The notes below the pieces were generated by a model that was not told the origin of the DNA, searched no databases, and saw only the letters and a program-made list of their open reading frames with translations. The position numbers and the translations under genes were made by a program. DNA of 17,135 nt from CAYJFK01 sp964369475 (lineage in GTDB: Bacteria; Bacillota; Clostridia; Oscillospirales; Feifaniaceae), in assembly GCA_964369475.1 (NCBI GenBank), contig CAYJFK010000055.1, forward strand, positions 1 to 17,135, given 5' to 3'. The stretch's first letter is position 1; each line of letters starts with the position of its first letter. Positions 1 through 7,005 of the stretch are shown piece by piece.

Positions 1-56
<56 letters not shown>

Positions 57-65
57 ACTTAAAAC

Positions 66-104
66 GTAAAAAGCGCTCCATTGGGCAGATGGAGCGCTTT
101 TTAC
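66..104. terminator. Strong bidirectional terminator-like hairpin
   Basis: A perfect 15-bp stem (66-80 with 90-104) closes a 9-nt loop. The stem has a GC core (AGCGCTCC) and runs of A on the left and T on the right, so it looks like a rho-independent terminator in either direction. It may serve a gene to the left of the window or the minus-strand gene ending at 389, although that gene stops almost 300 bp away. Confidence 0.75.
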
Positions 105-388
105 ATCGTGTGCAATTAAAAGGAGGGGGTAATATCTGTTCTTGCAAGTTAAGTATAACGCTATATTATTAACTCGCTATGTGATTTATAAGAACAAACT
201 GTTAACGTTTGGCAAAATCGCATGTTTTTTATAGTAGACAGTACATTTCGTTAAACTTTTCTTGCTCCAAAAGCGTTTTTTGTTAAAATATCATGGTTTT
301 ACGACAGTAACGAACAATGTATTGACATTTTTTGGTTATATTGCACAAAAATACACCACTTCGCCCTTTTTCTCTTTATTTATACAAC
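105..388. other. Gene-free AT-rich stretch
   Basis: No open frame here has a convincing ribosome binding site and protein-like composition. The only open frame of length (plus strand, from 262) runs antisense into the real minus-strand gene and encodes a low-complexity Phe/Leu/Ser-rich string. An SD-like AGGAGGGGG at 121-129 has no ATG or GTG at proper spacing. I see nothing else that can be named. Confidence 0.6.
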
Positions 389-829
389 TTAAAGTATCTT
401 CTCTCTTTTCCCTGTGCGCTCGAAGGCTTCCATATATTTTAGGATGTGCTCTATATTCTTCTCGGCTTGTTCTTCGTATATAATGTGGTCGTATGTATTT
501 TGATCGTGGAATAGTATCTCGTTTTGAGAACGCCTTCTGTTAGAGTCGCAGTTTGGGCATACAACGTCTCGCCTTAGCATGTAGTAGAAATAAAAAGCAC
601 CGAGCGGCGGAAACATGAAAAACCACGCTATCGCATTTTGGTTTAAGAGATTTTCCCATATAAGCCAAAGCACTACAAGCGCAACCCCCGATACCGCAAT
701 GCGCACCATTCCCGGTACTTTGGTCGGTGTTACACCAAAAGAACCCTCATATCCGCAATCGTCGCAAAGTTCCTCTTGAAAGTGCTTATAACTTTTTAAT
801 TTTTCCCTTATTTCGTAATTCGTGCTCAT
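389..829 (-). CDS. Small membrane protein with split zinc-ribbon cysteines
   Basis: This 146-residue protein has no family I recognise. Two CxxC knuckles (C22-C25 and C91-C94) flank a helical hairpin made of two hydrophobic segments at about 42-59 and 66-84. The geometry suggests that both cysteine pairs face the cytoplasm and meet to bind one zinc, like a zinc ribbon interrupted by a membrane hairpin. The C-terminal third (about 105-146) is charged and helical. The start is an ATG preceded by AGGAGA at 835-840. It is divergent from the asparaginase and has its own upstream promoter candidate. It is clearly a real gene by its RBS and composition; function is unknown, possibly a membrane-tethered regulatory or scaffold protein. 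Confidence 0.7.
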   Translation of the reverse strand: MSTNYEIREKLKSYKHFQEELCDDCGYEGSFGVTPTKVPGMVRIAVSGVALVVLWLIWENLLNQNAIAWFFMFPPLGAFYFYYMLRRDVVCPNCDSNRRRSQNEILFHDQNTYDHIIYEEQAEKNIEHILKYMEAFERTGKREKIL

Positions 830-884
830 ATATGTCTCCTTGTATTGTGTTTAAAAAATCTGCCGTTTGACTCTACGATTATGT

Positions 885-914
885 ATTGTAACATAGATTT
901 GTTTATGATACAAT
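885..914. promoter_or_regulatory. Symmetric inverted repeat, possible overlapping divergent promoters
   Basis: ATTGTAACAT (885-894) and ATGATACAAT (905-914) form a 10-bp inverted repeat with one mismatch around a 10-nt spacer. Because of the symmetry each strand reads a TTGTAN-like -35 box, 17 bp, then TACAAT. Minus strand: -35 at 913-908 and -10 at 890-885, for the gene at 829. Plus strand: -35 at 886-891 and -10 at 909-914, for the asparaginase. It could instead be, or also be, a repressor operator. The -35 boxes are weak, so the promoter reading is tentative. Confidence 0.4.
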
Positions 915-1004
915 ACAGTGTGTTGACAATGTGCGATTTTTTTCGCCTTTGTAATGCTATATAAATTAGATAATAAAGAAGATTCAAATTTTCGGAGGTA
1001 AAAA

Positions 1005-2000
1005 ATGATACTGGTTGAAGAAACAAGAGGCGGCATACTGGAATGCACGCATGAGGGTCATATTGCTGTTTGGGGTGAAAATGGGCTTATTGCATATGCG
1101 GGAGATCCCGAGTTTTTCGCTTTTTATAGATCTTCCTCCAAGCCCATACAGGTTCTTCCTGCATATGTGCTTGGAATTAAGGAAAAATACGGTATAACAG
1201 ACGAAGAAATGTCGCTTATGAACGGATCGCTTTGGTGTGGCCCTCATCAGATAGAGCTCGTTAAGAGCGTTATGGAAAAGGCAAGCATTGATTATGATAC
1301 ATTTATAATGAAGCCTTGCCTTCCTATGGGACTTAAGTATGAAGAACAGTGCCTTAAAGATGGCACTGAGCCTTCCAAGCTATATCACAACTGTGTGGGC
1401 AAGCATCTTGGGCTTATCTTGATTCAAAGAGAGCTCGGCGGTGTTGAGAAGGATTATTACAAGCTCGAAAGCCCTGCCCAGCAGCTTATTTTGGAGTATA
1501 TTGCAAAGCTTGCCGATTATCCGAAGGAAAAGATTGGCATTGGCATAGACGGTTGCGGAGTTCCTGTTTTTGCAATGCCGCTATCTTATATGGCAAAGTC
1601 CTTTATGCGTCTTGCCGACACGAGCCTTATTGAAGATCAGGCAATAAGAGAGGCGGCAGAGCGAAACAGGCTTATAATTGCAAAGCATCCCGAGAACTTG
1701 ATGGATGCAGATGCTCTTTGCGGCGTTCTTTGCAAGGACGAGAACATAATTGGCAAGGTTGGAGCTCAAGGTGTGTACACATTTGGCCTACACGATGAAA
1801 AAATTGGCGTTGCCATGAAAATTATGGACGGTTATTACCAATACTATCAGCAGGTAATCCCTGCCCTTCTTGATATGCTTGGCTACAAAAACAAGGAGAC
1901 AGGCGCAAGAATTCTTGAGAAATTCCCTCCTGTTGTAAAGAATGCGACAGATAGCGTTGTAGGCGAGAAGAATGCAGTATTCGAGCTTACTTGGCTTTAA
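1005..2000 (+). CDS. L-asparaginase II family protein (Rhizobium etli AnsA type)
   Basis: This 331-residue protein is predicted to hydrolyse L-asparagine to aspartate and ammonia in the cytoplasm. It belongs to the asparaginase II family of Rhizobium etli (class 3), unrelated to the E. coli enzymes. Visible family motifs are RSSSKPIQVLP (42-52) with the Ser-x-x-Lys pair S43/K46, S75, the CxGKH block (C130, K133, H134), DGCGVP (182-187, with C184) and KVGAQG (251-256). S43, K46, S75, C130, K133 and C184 each lie five residues before the catalytic or zinc-site residues as I recall them for the R. etli enzyme. Length is normal for the family. ATG follows GGAGG at 994-998 with good spacing. A terminator follows, so it is probably monocistronic. 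Confidence 0.88.
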   Translation: MILVEETRGGILECTHEGHIAVWGENGLIAYAGDPEFFAFYRSSSKPIQVLPAYVLGIKEKYGITDEEMSLMNGSLWCGPHQIELVKSVMEKASIDYDTFIMKPCLPMGLKYEEQCLKDGTEPSKLYHNCVGKHLGLILIQRELGGVEKDYYKLESPAQQLILEYIAKLADYPKEKIGIGIDGCGVPVFAMPLSYMAKSFMRLADTSLIEDQAIREAAERNRLIIAKHPENLMDADALCGVLCKDENIIGKVGAQGVYTFGLHDEKIGVAMKIMDGYYQYYQQVIPALLDMLGYKNKETGARILEKFPPVVKNATDSVVGEKNAVFELTWL

Positions 2001-2023
2001 TTCGATAGATTAATTTGTACAAA

Positions 2024-2070
2024 CTTCTCTTAACGGGCGGGAATTTCCTGCCCGTTAAGAGGATATTTTA
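2024..2070 (+). terminator. Rho-independent terminator after the asparaginase gene
   Basis: The stem at 2027-2038 pairs with 2050-2061 (12 perfect bp) and can extend three more pairs, with one G-T, into the loop. A short T-rich tail (ATATTTT) follows. Its position 27 bp after the stop fits termination of that transcript. The weak U-tract means it may leak into the next gene. Confidence 0.65.
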
Positions 2071-2087
2071 AGAAAGGACATGCCGAT

Positions 2088-2813
2088 ATGACGACCGCTA
2101 AAAGGCCTAAGATAACATTTGGAACTCTTATATTGTTAGCGGCTGTTGCGGCCCTTTTTGTTTTTTGGTACAGCGGCGGCATACTTCCCGACGGTTCGAG
2201 CGAAACTCCGCTTGTAGGCGGCATGGAGCAAATCGAAAGCAACGAGGCTTTGATGCTTCCCACTGCCGACGAGGTAATTGTTTATGAATCGCTTACACCC
2301 GAGAATTTTCTGGAGCTCCTTTCGACATACGAAATGCCGCATTATCTTGTATGGGAGGTGCGCACCGCTGTGTATGCGACCTCCTCTGCCCTATTTCGCA
2401 ATGCATATATCGAGATTACAGGCGATGATTATTACCTTACATTGACCGAGGGCGAGCGTGAGGTTAGGACGGTTGAAAGGTCGGGCAATTCCGTTACTGT
2501 TGATGGTTATATAGACCTGCGTTACAGCGAAACATACAGCCCACTTTTGCAAATGGGCATGGCAGACATAAATTATCTGCTTGAAGTACCGCCCGAAGAT
2601 ATTGTTGGGGCAGGATGGACAGAGCTTGACGGTCGTCAGGTCATATGGGTAGAGCTTTTCGACAGTCTTTTAAATCAAAGCGAGCACTATTGGGTAAGCC
2701 CTGAATACGGTATACCGCTTCACTGCGAGACCTACGACGGGGATAGGCTTGTTTATTCGGCAAATACAGTGCTGTTAGAGGGCTATGATGAGGCGCCTGA
2801 GGAGGGCGAATAA
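2088..2813 (+). CDS. Membrane-anchored secreted protein, possibly LolA-like
   Basis: This 241-residue protein has a short basic N-terminus (TAKRPK) and one hydrophobic segment at about 11-28, so it should be a signal-anchored extracytoplasmic protein; no lipobox cysteine is visible. The ectodomain is acidic and rich in beta-strand patterns. The segment at about 190-232 (YWVSPEYGIPLHCETYDG followed by a LVYS strand) resembles the beta-sheet repeats of LolA/RseB-type lipoprotein-binding folds; this is inference from pattern only. ATG is chosen with AGAAAGGA at 2071-2078; the nearby ATG at 2080 is out of frame. The next gene begins 18 bp downstream, so the two are probably one operon and may act together at the cell surface. 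Confidence 0.7.
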   Translation: MTTAKRPKITFGTLILLAAVAALFVFWYSGGILPDGSSETPLVGGMEQIESNEALMLPTADEVIVYESLTPENFLELLSTYEMPHYLVWEVRTAVYATSSALFRNAYIEITGDDYYLTLTEGEREVRTVERSGNSVTVDGYIDLRYSETYSPLLQMGMADINYLLEVPPEDIVGAGWTELDGRQVIWVELFDSLLNQSEHYWVSPEYGIPLHCETYDGDRLVYSANTVLLEGYDEAPEEGE

Positions 2814-2831
2814 TTAGCGAGGGGGATAAAA

Positions 2832-3608
2832 TTGGATAACGAGAAGAATGGCATGGGCGGCCAAGAGTTTGAATCAAGCGAAGACGGCTTTGAAAATTCA
2901 GCGGAAAATGAAATTGGTACTGATAACGGCACGGAGCAAGGTGAGTTTGAGCTTACAGATGCCGAAAAAAAGCTGCTTAAAGTTTCGCCTATGAGAATCG
3001 GGATAATAGCAATTGCATTTTTGGGGCTACTGGCCTTTGTTATTGTAGGCTACGGCGGCAGGTTTGCCACTGCCGACGATCGGGTCTGTAATGCAAGGCG
3101 TCAGGCAATGCTTCTTGAATACTATAACAGCGGTGCTCAGTATGGAACAGAGGGTTTTGCCGAGTTTTTAGAGACAAACTATGATTTGGCGGAATCGACA
3201 TGTCCCGATGGGGAGGCGTACACATTTGTAGAGGATAACGGCACTTTGAGCTGCTCCATTCACACAGGCACTATCTACCCCATTACGACCATGATTTCCG
3301 ATGGCACTATGATGAGGCTTATATACGAGTCTGTATTTGTACATAGCAGTGCAAATGAAGTTCCCACTCCCGATGATATGGGGGCAGTGTCGCTTACAAG
3401 CGGTGCGGCCGATAGCGAGGAGTTTTCGAGCAGTTACTTTGAGATGGTCGGCTCGGAGGATTTTACACGCAGTGAGGTCGATGAGCTTATAGCCTTTTAC
3501 GATGACGAGGGCAAGCTTGATTATGTATACTGTCGCATAGGCTCGACAGAGAGAATTTATTCAAGCGACGGCACTCTTACAAATGCCCATTACAGTGAGA
3601 TTCAATAG
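2832..3608 (+). CDS. Membrane-anchored protein with pilin-like ectodomain
   Basis: This 258-residue protein starts at TTG, which lies seven bases after a GAGGGGG ribosome site (2819-2825); the first in-frame ATG (2853) has no such site. Residues 1-50 are strongly acidic and probably cytoplasmic, a single transmembrane helix spans about 54-75, and the rest is outside. The segment around 83-144 carries three cysteines in the order C86-N-A-R-R, C124-P-D-G and C141-S-I-H. This resembles the post-helix part of Gram-positive type IV pilin-like proteins (CPxGGxY, then GxxxCxxH). It lacks a prepilin peptidase site, so it is not a true pilin. The C-terminal part (about 150-258) is acidic and unrecognised. 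It is co-transcribed with the upstream anchored protein. Function is unknown. Confidence 0.7.
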   Translation: MDNEKNGMGGQEFESSEDGFENSAENEIGTDNGTEQGEFELTDAEKKLLKVSPMRIGIIAIAFLGLLAFVIVGYGGRFATADDRVCNARRQAMLLEYYNSGAQYGTEGFAEFLETNYDLAESTCPDGEAYTFVEDNGTLSCSIHTGTIYPITTMISDGTMMRLIYESVFVHSSANEVPTPDDMGAVSLTSGAADSEEFSSSYFEMVGSEDFTRSEVDELIAFYDDEGKLDYVYCRIGSTERIYSSDGTLTNAHYSEIQ

Positions 3609-3643
3609 GTTTCCCAAGGCGGATTATAGGTCTTTCCCAAGGC
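3606..3643. repeat. Short direct repeat in intergenic space
   Basis: TTTCCCAAGGC occurs at 3610-3620 and again at 3633-3643, each preceded by an ATAGG(T) sequence, 23 bp apart. It lies between a stop codon and the next promoter. It may be a chance local duplication or a regulator half-site pair; nothing here tells which. Confidence 0.45.
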
Positions 3644-3669
3644 AAGAAATGTCATCTTGCACCAAAACG

Positions 3670-3698
3670 TTGCATTTATAACCAAAAAGTAGTATAAT
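3670..3698 (+). promoter_or_regulatory. Sigma-A-type promoter of the nitroreductase-MATE operon
   Basis: TTGCAT (3670-3675), a 17-bp spacer, then a perfect TATAAT (3693-3698). Transcription should start near 3705. That places an upstream in-frame ATG at 3708 practically at the transcript end, which supports the downstream start at 3744. Confidence 0.82.
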
Positions 3699-3743
3699 AG
3701 AAGTGTTTTGCAAACTAAATATATTGTATTGGGGGATTTTATC

Positions 3744-4319
3744 ATGACCGTTAATGAAGCTTTGACCAAAAGACGTACAATTAGGCGTTTTGAAGCTAAG
3801 GAAGTTCCGACAGACATTTTGCACCGTGCCGTTAATGCCGCTCGCCTTGCGCCTTGCGGAGGGAATTTTCAGTCTCTTAGATTTGTCGTTGTTAAGGACA
3901 GTGAACTTTGCAGGAAGATTTTCGATCTGTCGGCTTGGGGTATGCACCTAAAGGACGGCTCGGGTAGACCTTCATACGAAGAAATGCCGACCGCTTGGGT
4001 AATTGTGGTAAACGATACTTTGGTTAAGGACAGTGCATATCAGCTCGATGTCGGCGCTGCTTGTATGGCAATTATTACAAGTGCTATGGCAGACGGCATT
4101 TCCTCTTGCTGGCTTGAGGGCATAAAAAAGGAGGAGATCGGCAATTTGCTAAATCTTCCAAACGGCCTTAAGGTTACATCTTCGGTAGCTCTTGGCTATG
4201 CTGCAATGGAGAGCGAGGAATCGCCATTATATATGAGAGATATCCCCTATTTTTGGGAGGGCGAGCGCAAAATGAAGGTGCCTAAATATTCTCTTGAAGA
4301 AGTGTTAATAGAAAGATAA
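3744..4319 (+). CDS. Nitroreductase-family FMN oxidoreductase
   Basis: This 191-residue protein is a predicted FMN-dependent NAD(P)H oxidoreductase of the nitroreductase superfamily; the physiological substrate cannot be read from sequence. Family marks are the N-terminal RRTIRRF motif (R10, R11, R14) that contacts FMN phosphate, the APCGGNFQSLRF block (36-47), a central helical stretch rich in small residues (DVGAACMAI), and the late VTSSVALGYA strand. The length is that of a compact family member. ATG at 3744 has GGGGGA at 3731-3736; an in-frame ATG at 3708 lies at the predicted transcription start and is rejected. The MATE gene follows in the same transcript, a pairing consistent with detoxification, though that is inference. 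Confidence 0.85.
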   Translation: MTVNEALTKRRTIRRFEAKEVPTDILHRAVNAARLAPCGGNFQSLRFVVVKDSELCRKIFDLSAWGMHLKDGSGRPSYEEMPTAWVIVVNDTLVKDSAYQLDVGAACMAIITSAMADGISSCWLEGIKKEEIGNLLNLPNGLKVTSSVALGYAAMESEESPLYMRDIPYFWEGERKMKVPKYSLEEVLIER

Positions 4320-4353
4320 AATGCGCCGTTTTGGCAAAAGGGAGGATATACAT

Positions 4354-5691
4354 TTGGAGCTTACCAGAAAAAATATGCTTAAAATGATGGGCCCCATGAT
4401 GATAGACCAGTTGTTCTTGGTCTTATTGCCTATGGTCAACACCATTATTGTAAGCACAATGGGACAAAATTCGCTATCCGGCGTTAGCATAATAGATCAG
4501 GTCAATCTGATGATAGGTTATGCTGTTATAGCAATTTCCTTTGGCGCAATGGTCGTTGTTGCGCAAAACACCGGTAAGGGCGATGTAGCGACAGTTCGTC
4601 TTGCCGTTAAACAGAGCTACACATCGTCGCTTATGTTTTCGGGAGCGCTTACAATATTCATGATTGTCTTTGCAAACCCCGTTGTAGGTCTTGCGCTAAA
4701 AGGCGCAGAACCCGAGATGATGGCAATTGCAGAGCTATACCTTAGAGTTACCGCTCTATCCTATCCGTTTTACTGCTTTTACTCCAACTCCACATCTCTT
4801 TTAAGAGGTGTTGGCGACACTCGTCGCTCCATGTGGATGACGGTACTTATGAACTCGGCACAGCTTGTTTTTTCCTTTACATTTATTTATGTGCTCGAGC
4901 TTGGCACAATGGGCGCAGGCTATGCAACCCTCGCAGGTCGTGTAGTCGGTGCGCTACTCGGTGTTGTTTTGATTAAAAAGAGAGGCCTTGTAGACAGCCT
5001 TAAGGACTTCTTTGGCCTAAAGCTTGACTTTGATATGCAAAAGCGCTTTATCAGGTTTGGACTTCCTGCAGGTGCGCAAAACTTCTTCTTTATTATGGCA
5101 AGGCTTATAATGAATGTTAACATCTTGGCGGCAGGCACTGCGCACATTTCGGCAAATGTTGTCTATACACAGCTGCTCGACTTGCAGTGTGCAGGCTCCT
5201 CCATGGTGCTCCAGATTGCGCCTACAATAATGGGTATTGCAAAGGGTCAGGGCGATGAGGACAAGATGAAGAAGGCAGTTAAAGATGTTTACTTCTTCGC
5301 CTTTGTGTTTGGGCTTGCCTTTGCGGTAGGCACATTCCCACTGTTAACCCCCATGATAGGCTTTTACAATTTGGAGGCAGATGCATTTGCCCTTGCACAA
5401 ACTACACTTATGCTAAATCCACTATATGTCGTGCCTCTCGTTTGGTTTGCGGCGGCTTCTCCCGGTGCATTCAGAGGGGTTGGCGATACATTTGTTCCGC
5501 CTATAATAACGGTTACTTCGCTTTGGGTAGCTCGTGTAGGTACGGTCGTTTTCCTTTGCACACAGTTTAATCTTGGTATATACGCAGGCTTTGCAGGCAT
5601 TGCGGCCGACTATTTACTGCGGTGCATACTATACTTTTGGCGCTACAAGTCCGGGGCTTGGCTCAAGGCTTCACGCAAGGTCGCCGTTTAG
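4354..5691 (+). CDS. MATE family multidrug efflux transporter
   Basis: This 445-residue, 12-helix inner-membrane protein of the MATE family would export organic cations or drugs by Na+ or H+ antiport. It has the family's two homologous halves: an N-terminal segment with MGPMMIDQLFLVLLPMVNTI, and the repeated RGVGDTRRSMW-type and RGVGDTFVPPI-type motifs that close the equivalent helices of each half (near 4804 and 5475). I choose TTG at 4354, eight bases after GGGAGG (4340-4345), over ATG at 4321, which has only a poor site. The chosen start also gives the usual short MATE N-terminus (LTRKNMLKMM). It lies 34 bp after the nitroreductase stop, in the same operon. The substrate is unknown. Confidence 0.88.
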   Translation: MELTRKNMLKMMGPMMIDQLFLVLLPMVNTIIVSTMGQNSLSGVSIIDQVNLMIGYAVIAISFGAMVVVAQNTGKGDVATVRLAVKQSYTSSLMFSGALTIFMIVFANPVVGLALKGAEPEMMAIAELYLRVTALSYPFYCFYSNSTSLLRGVGDTRRSMWMTVLMNSAQLVFSFTFIYVLELGTMGAGYATLAGRVVGALLGVVLIKKRGLVDSLKDFFGLKLDFDMQKRFIRFGLPAGAQNFFFIMARLIMNVNILAAGTAHISANVVYTQLLDLQCAGSSMVLQIAPTIMGIAKGQGDEDKMKKAVKDVYFFAFVFGLAFAVGTFPLLTPMIGFYNLEADAFALAQTTLMLNPLYVVPLVWFAAASPGAFRGVGDTFVPPIITVTSLWVARVGTVVFLCTQFNLGIYAGFAGIAADYLLRCILYFWRYKSGAWLKASRKVAV

Positions 5692-5703
5692 TTTTTGCTA
5701 TGG

Positions 5704-5875
5704 GGTGACCTCTTGTAAATCTGAACCGTTTCGAACAGGCTGTGGACTTTAGGAACGGTATGCCGTCTTGTAGCGAGGCATAGCCCGCAGGAATGCTTGT
5801 GCCTTTCAAGGAGCTATAACGAAGCTACGGGGCGGTATACCGTTCCTAAAGCGGTTCGGATTTACAGGGGTCACC
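5704..5875. mobile_element. MITE-like imperfect palindrome with 6-bp flanking direct repeats
   Basis: The element begins GGTGACC (5704-5710) and ends GGTCACC (5869-5875), perfect 7-bp terminal inverted repeats. It is flanked on both sides by CTATGG (5698-5703 and 5876-5881), as expected for a target-site duplication. The arms continue to pair inward: GTAAATC and GAACCG, then, past an 18-nt bulge in the left arm (about 5729-5746), CTTTAGGAACGGTAT, CCG and GTAGC match their counterparts at 5824-5866. The centre holds a smaller hairpin (AGGCA with TGCCT, about 5776-5803). It has no ORF. It lies 12 bp after the MATE stop and may also end that transcript. An RNA structure without mobility is the alternative. 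Confidence 0.65.
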
Positions 5876-5918
5876 CTATGGCGACCCTTGCACATGAATT
5901 TTGTTTGGAGAATACTAT

Positions 5919-6704
5919 ATGAAGGTTAAGCATCTGTTACCCCCTGTATTGCTCTTTTGCGCACTTAGGGTTTATATTATAATAAAGCTAACACAAGAGG
6001 GATCGGGCTTTTTGCCACGTGGACATGTTATGAGCTATCTCTACCCTCTTGCTCTTGTGGCACTCTGTATCTATGTACGCTTTTTTGCCTTTAAAGGCAT
6101 GATGGGCGGTCAGATTACGGGGGATTGTCGCCTGCTTTATGGTGGTATGCCTGCTGTGTTGTCCATGCTTTTTGCAGCTCTTGGCTTTGGGCTGTCGGGA
6201 TATTTAATGCTTGCCAATCCCTTTAGTTGGAGCTTTATTTTGCTGGTACTTTGCGGACTATCGGCAATTGTTATGCTACTGCTCGCCCCTGCATCCTCGG
6301 GCAAGAGGTCGAGCGCAACCGCTCTTGACAGTTATTTAGAGCTCGTAATTGTAGCTTGGGCGCTCGTGTCGCTACTGTCGGTATTTTTGGCTAACAACAC
6401 CGTAACGACCATCCCGGGCAATATGCTGTCGCTACTCAGTGTTGCGGCACTTGCCACGGCGATCTTTTGCGAGGCAAAACTACGTGGCGGACTTATGGCG
6501 GTTTCAGAGTATACAGCGACAATGGCAATGGCGGCAATAATTTGCACCACAACCCAGTTACCTGCCGCCATATCGGTTTTGCTCGGATATAGCGAGTGGA
6601 TGGTCTCCAAGAGCTGGCCGGTCGATGTGGCTGTGTTGTTTTTAATCCCCATGATGTGGGTAAATCTATTTGCCGCAGAACGTGCGGCGAAGGTTAGTGA
6701 ATAA
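5919..6704 (+). CDS. Unknown polytopic membrane protein
   Basis: This 261-residue, very hydrophobic protein has roughly seven or eight transmembrane helices (about 5-23, 38-56, 77-98, 102-122, 138-158, 163-181, 198-218, 235-252). I do not recognise the family. No catalytic motif, ATP site or conserved charged pair inside helices stands out. The basic loop SSGKRSS between the fourth and fifth helices suggests that this loop is cytoplasmic. ATG is chosen because TGGAG at 5906-5910 precedes it by eight bases; an in-frame TTG at 5901 would sit before that site. No clear promoter is visible between it and the MITE-like element, so it may depend on read-through from the MATE operon. A good terminator follows. 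Confidence 0.65.
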   Translation: MKVKHLLPPVLLFCALRVYIIIKLTQEGSGFLPRGHVMSYLYPLALVALCIYVRFFAFKGMMGGQITGDCRLLYGGMPAVLSMLFAALGFGLSGYLMLANPFSWSFILLVLCGLSAIVMLLLAPASSGKRSSATALDSYLELVIVAWALVSLLSVFLANNTVTTIPGNMLSLLSVAALATAIFCEAKLRGGLMAVSEYTATMAMAAIICTTTQLPAAISVLLGYSEWMVSKSWPVDVAVLFLIPMMWVNLFAAERAAKVSE

Positions 6705-6714
6705 ATGATATAAC

Positions 6715-6749
6715 AAAGTGCTTGACGGTAGATCGTCGAGCACTTTTTA
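6715..6749 (+). terminator. Rho-independent terminator
   Basis: AAAGTGCTTGACG (6715-6727) pairs with CGTCGAGCACTTT (6734-6746) through a 6-nt loop, with one T-G wobble, followed by a T-tract. It lies 10 bp after the stop of the polytopic membrane protein. Confidence 0.88.
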
Positions 6750-6809
6750 TATTGGTCGGTGTTTTTTGGTAATTTACTTGCGCTTTTTATCTGTTTTTGG
6801 TAGTAAGGG

Positions 6810-6929
6810 TTTTCTCCAAGCTGATTTTAACGCCCTCGGGGCGAGAATTTTACGCCAGAGGGCACCCTGATGGTACCCCTCTCCGCTCCCCCTCCTTCCG
6901 TGAACTTTACATTTTAGGTTTTTCTCCAG
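6810..6929 (+). repeat. Interspersed structured repeat, copy A (degenerate, left-truncated)
   Basis: This copy starts with TTTTCTCCAAGCTG, the internal hairpin arm of the full copy C, and lacks the left terminal inverted repeat. It then shares the ATTTTAACGCCCTCGGGGCG block, a hairpin around CTGAT (6857-6866 with 6872-6882), the CCGCTCCCCCTCCTTCCG block, and a right end of GGTTTTTCTCCAG. The unsequenced gap at 6948 begins 18 bp after it. Confidence 0.8.
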
Positions 6930-6947
6930 CCCGACATGTAAAGAGGA

Positions 6948-6957
6948 NNNNNNNNNN
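6948..6957. other. Assembly gap of 10 N
   Basis: Ten N bases interrupt the sequence just outside repeat copy A. The flanks GTAAAGAGGA (6939-6947 region) and TCCTCTTT (about 6980-6987) are complementary, so the gap probably lies in the loop of the terminator of the minus-strand hydrolase operon. The true gap size is unknown and further repeat sequence may be missing. Confidence 0.9.
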
Positions 6958-7005
6958 AAACGAAGTTTGGTCGCTGCCTCCTCTTTGTCATTAGCAAAAA
7001 GCTCT

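Noticed and set aside
262..483. Open frame on the plus strand (73 codons)
   Set aside because: It overlaps the 3' end of the real minus-strand gene, has no ribosome site and encodes a low-complexity hydrophobic string.
923..960. TTGACA at 923-928 as the asparaginase -35 box
   Set aside because: No acceptable -10 hexamer occurs 16-18 bp downstream; the nearest candidates need 21 or more bases.
2014..2023. TTTGTACAAA palindrome as an operator shared with the nucleoside operon
   Set aside because: It differs in spacing from the 12740 palindrome, lies just after the asparaginase stop, and a 10-bp AT-rich palindrome is expected by chance.
2832..3608. True type IV pilin
   Set aside because: There is no prepilin peptidase motif (G followed by FTLxE) before the hydrophobic helix, and the N-terminal tail is long and acidic.
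3708..3743. Upstream ATG as nitroreductase start
   Set aside because: It lies at the predicted transcription start (promoter -10 at 3693-3698) without a ribosome site, while ATG at 3744 has GGGGGA and gives the normal family N-terminus.
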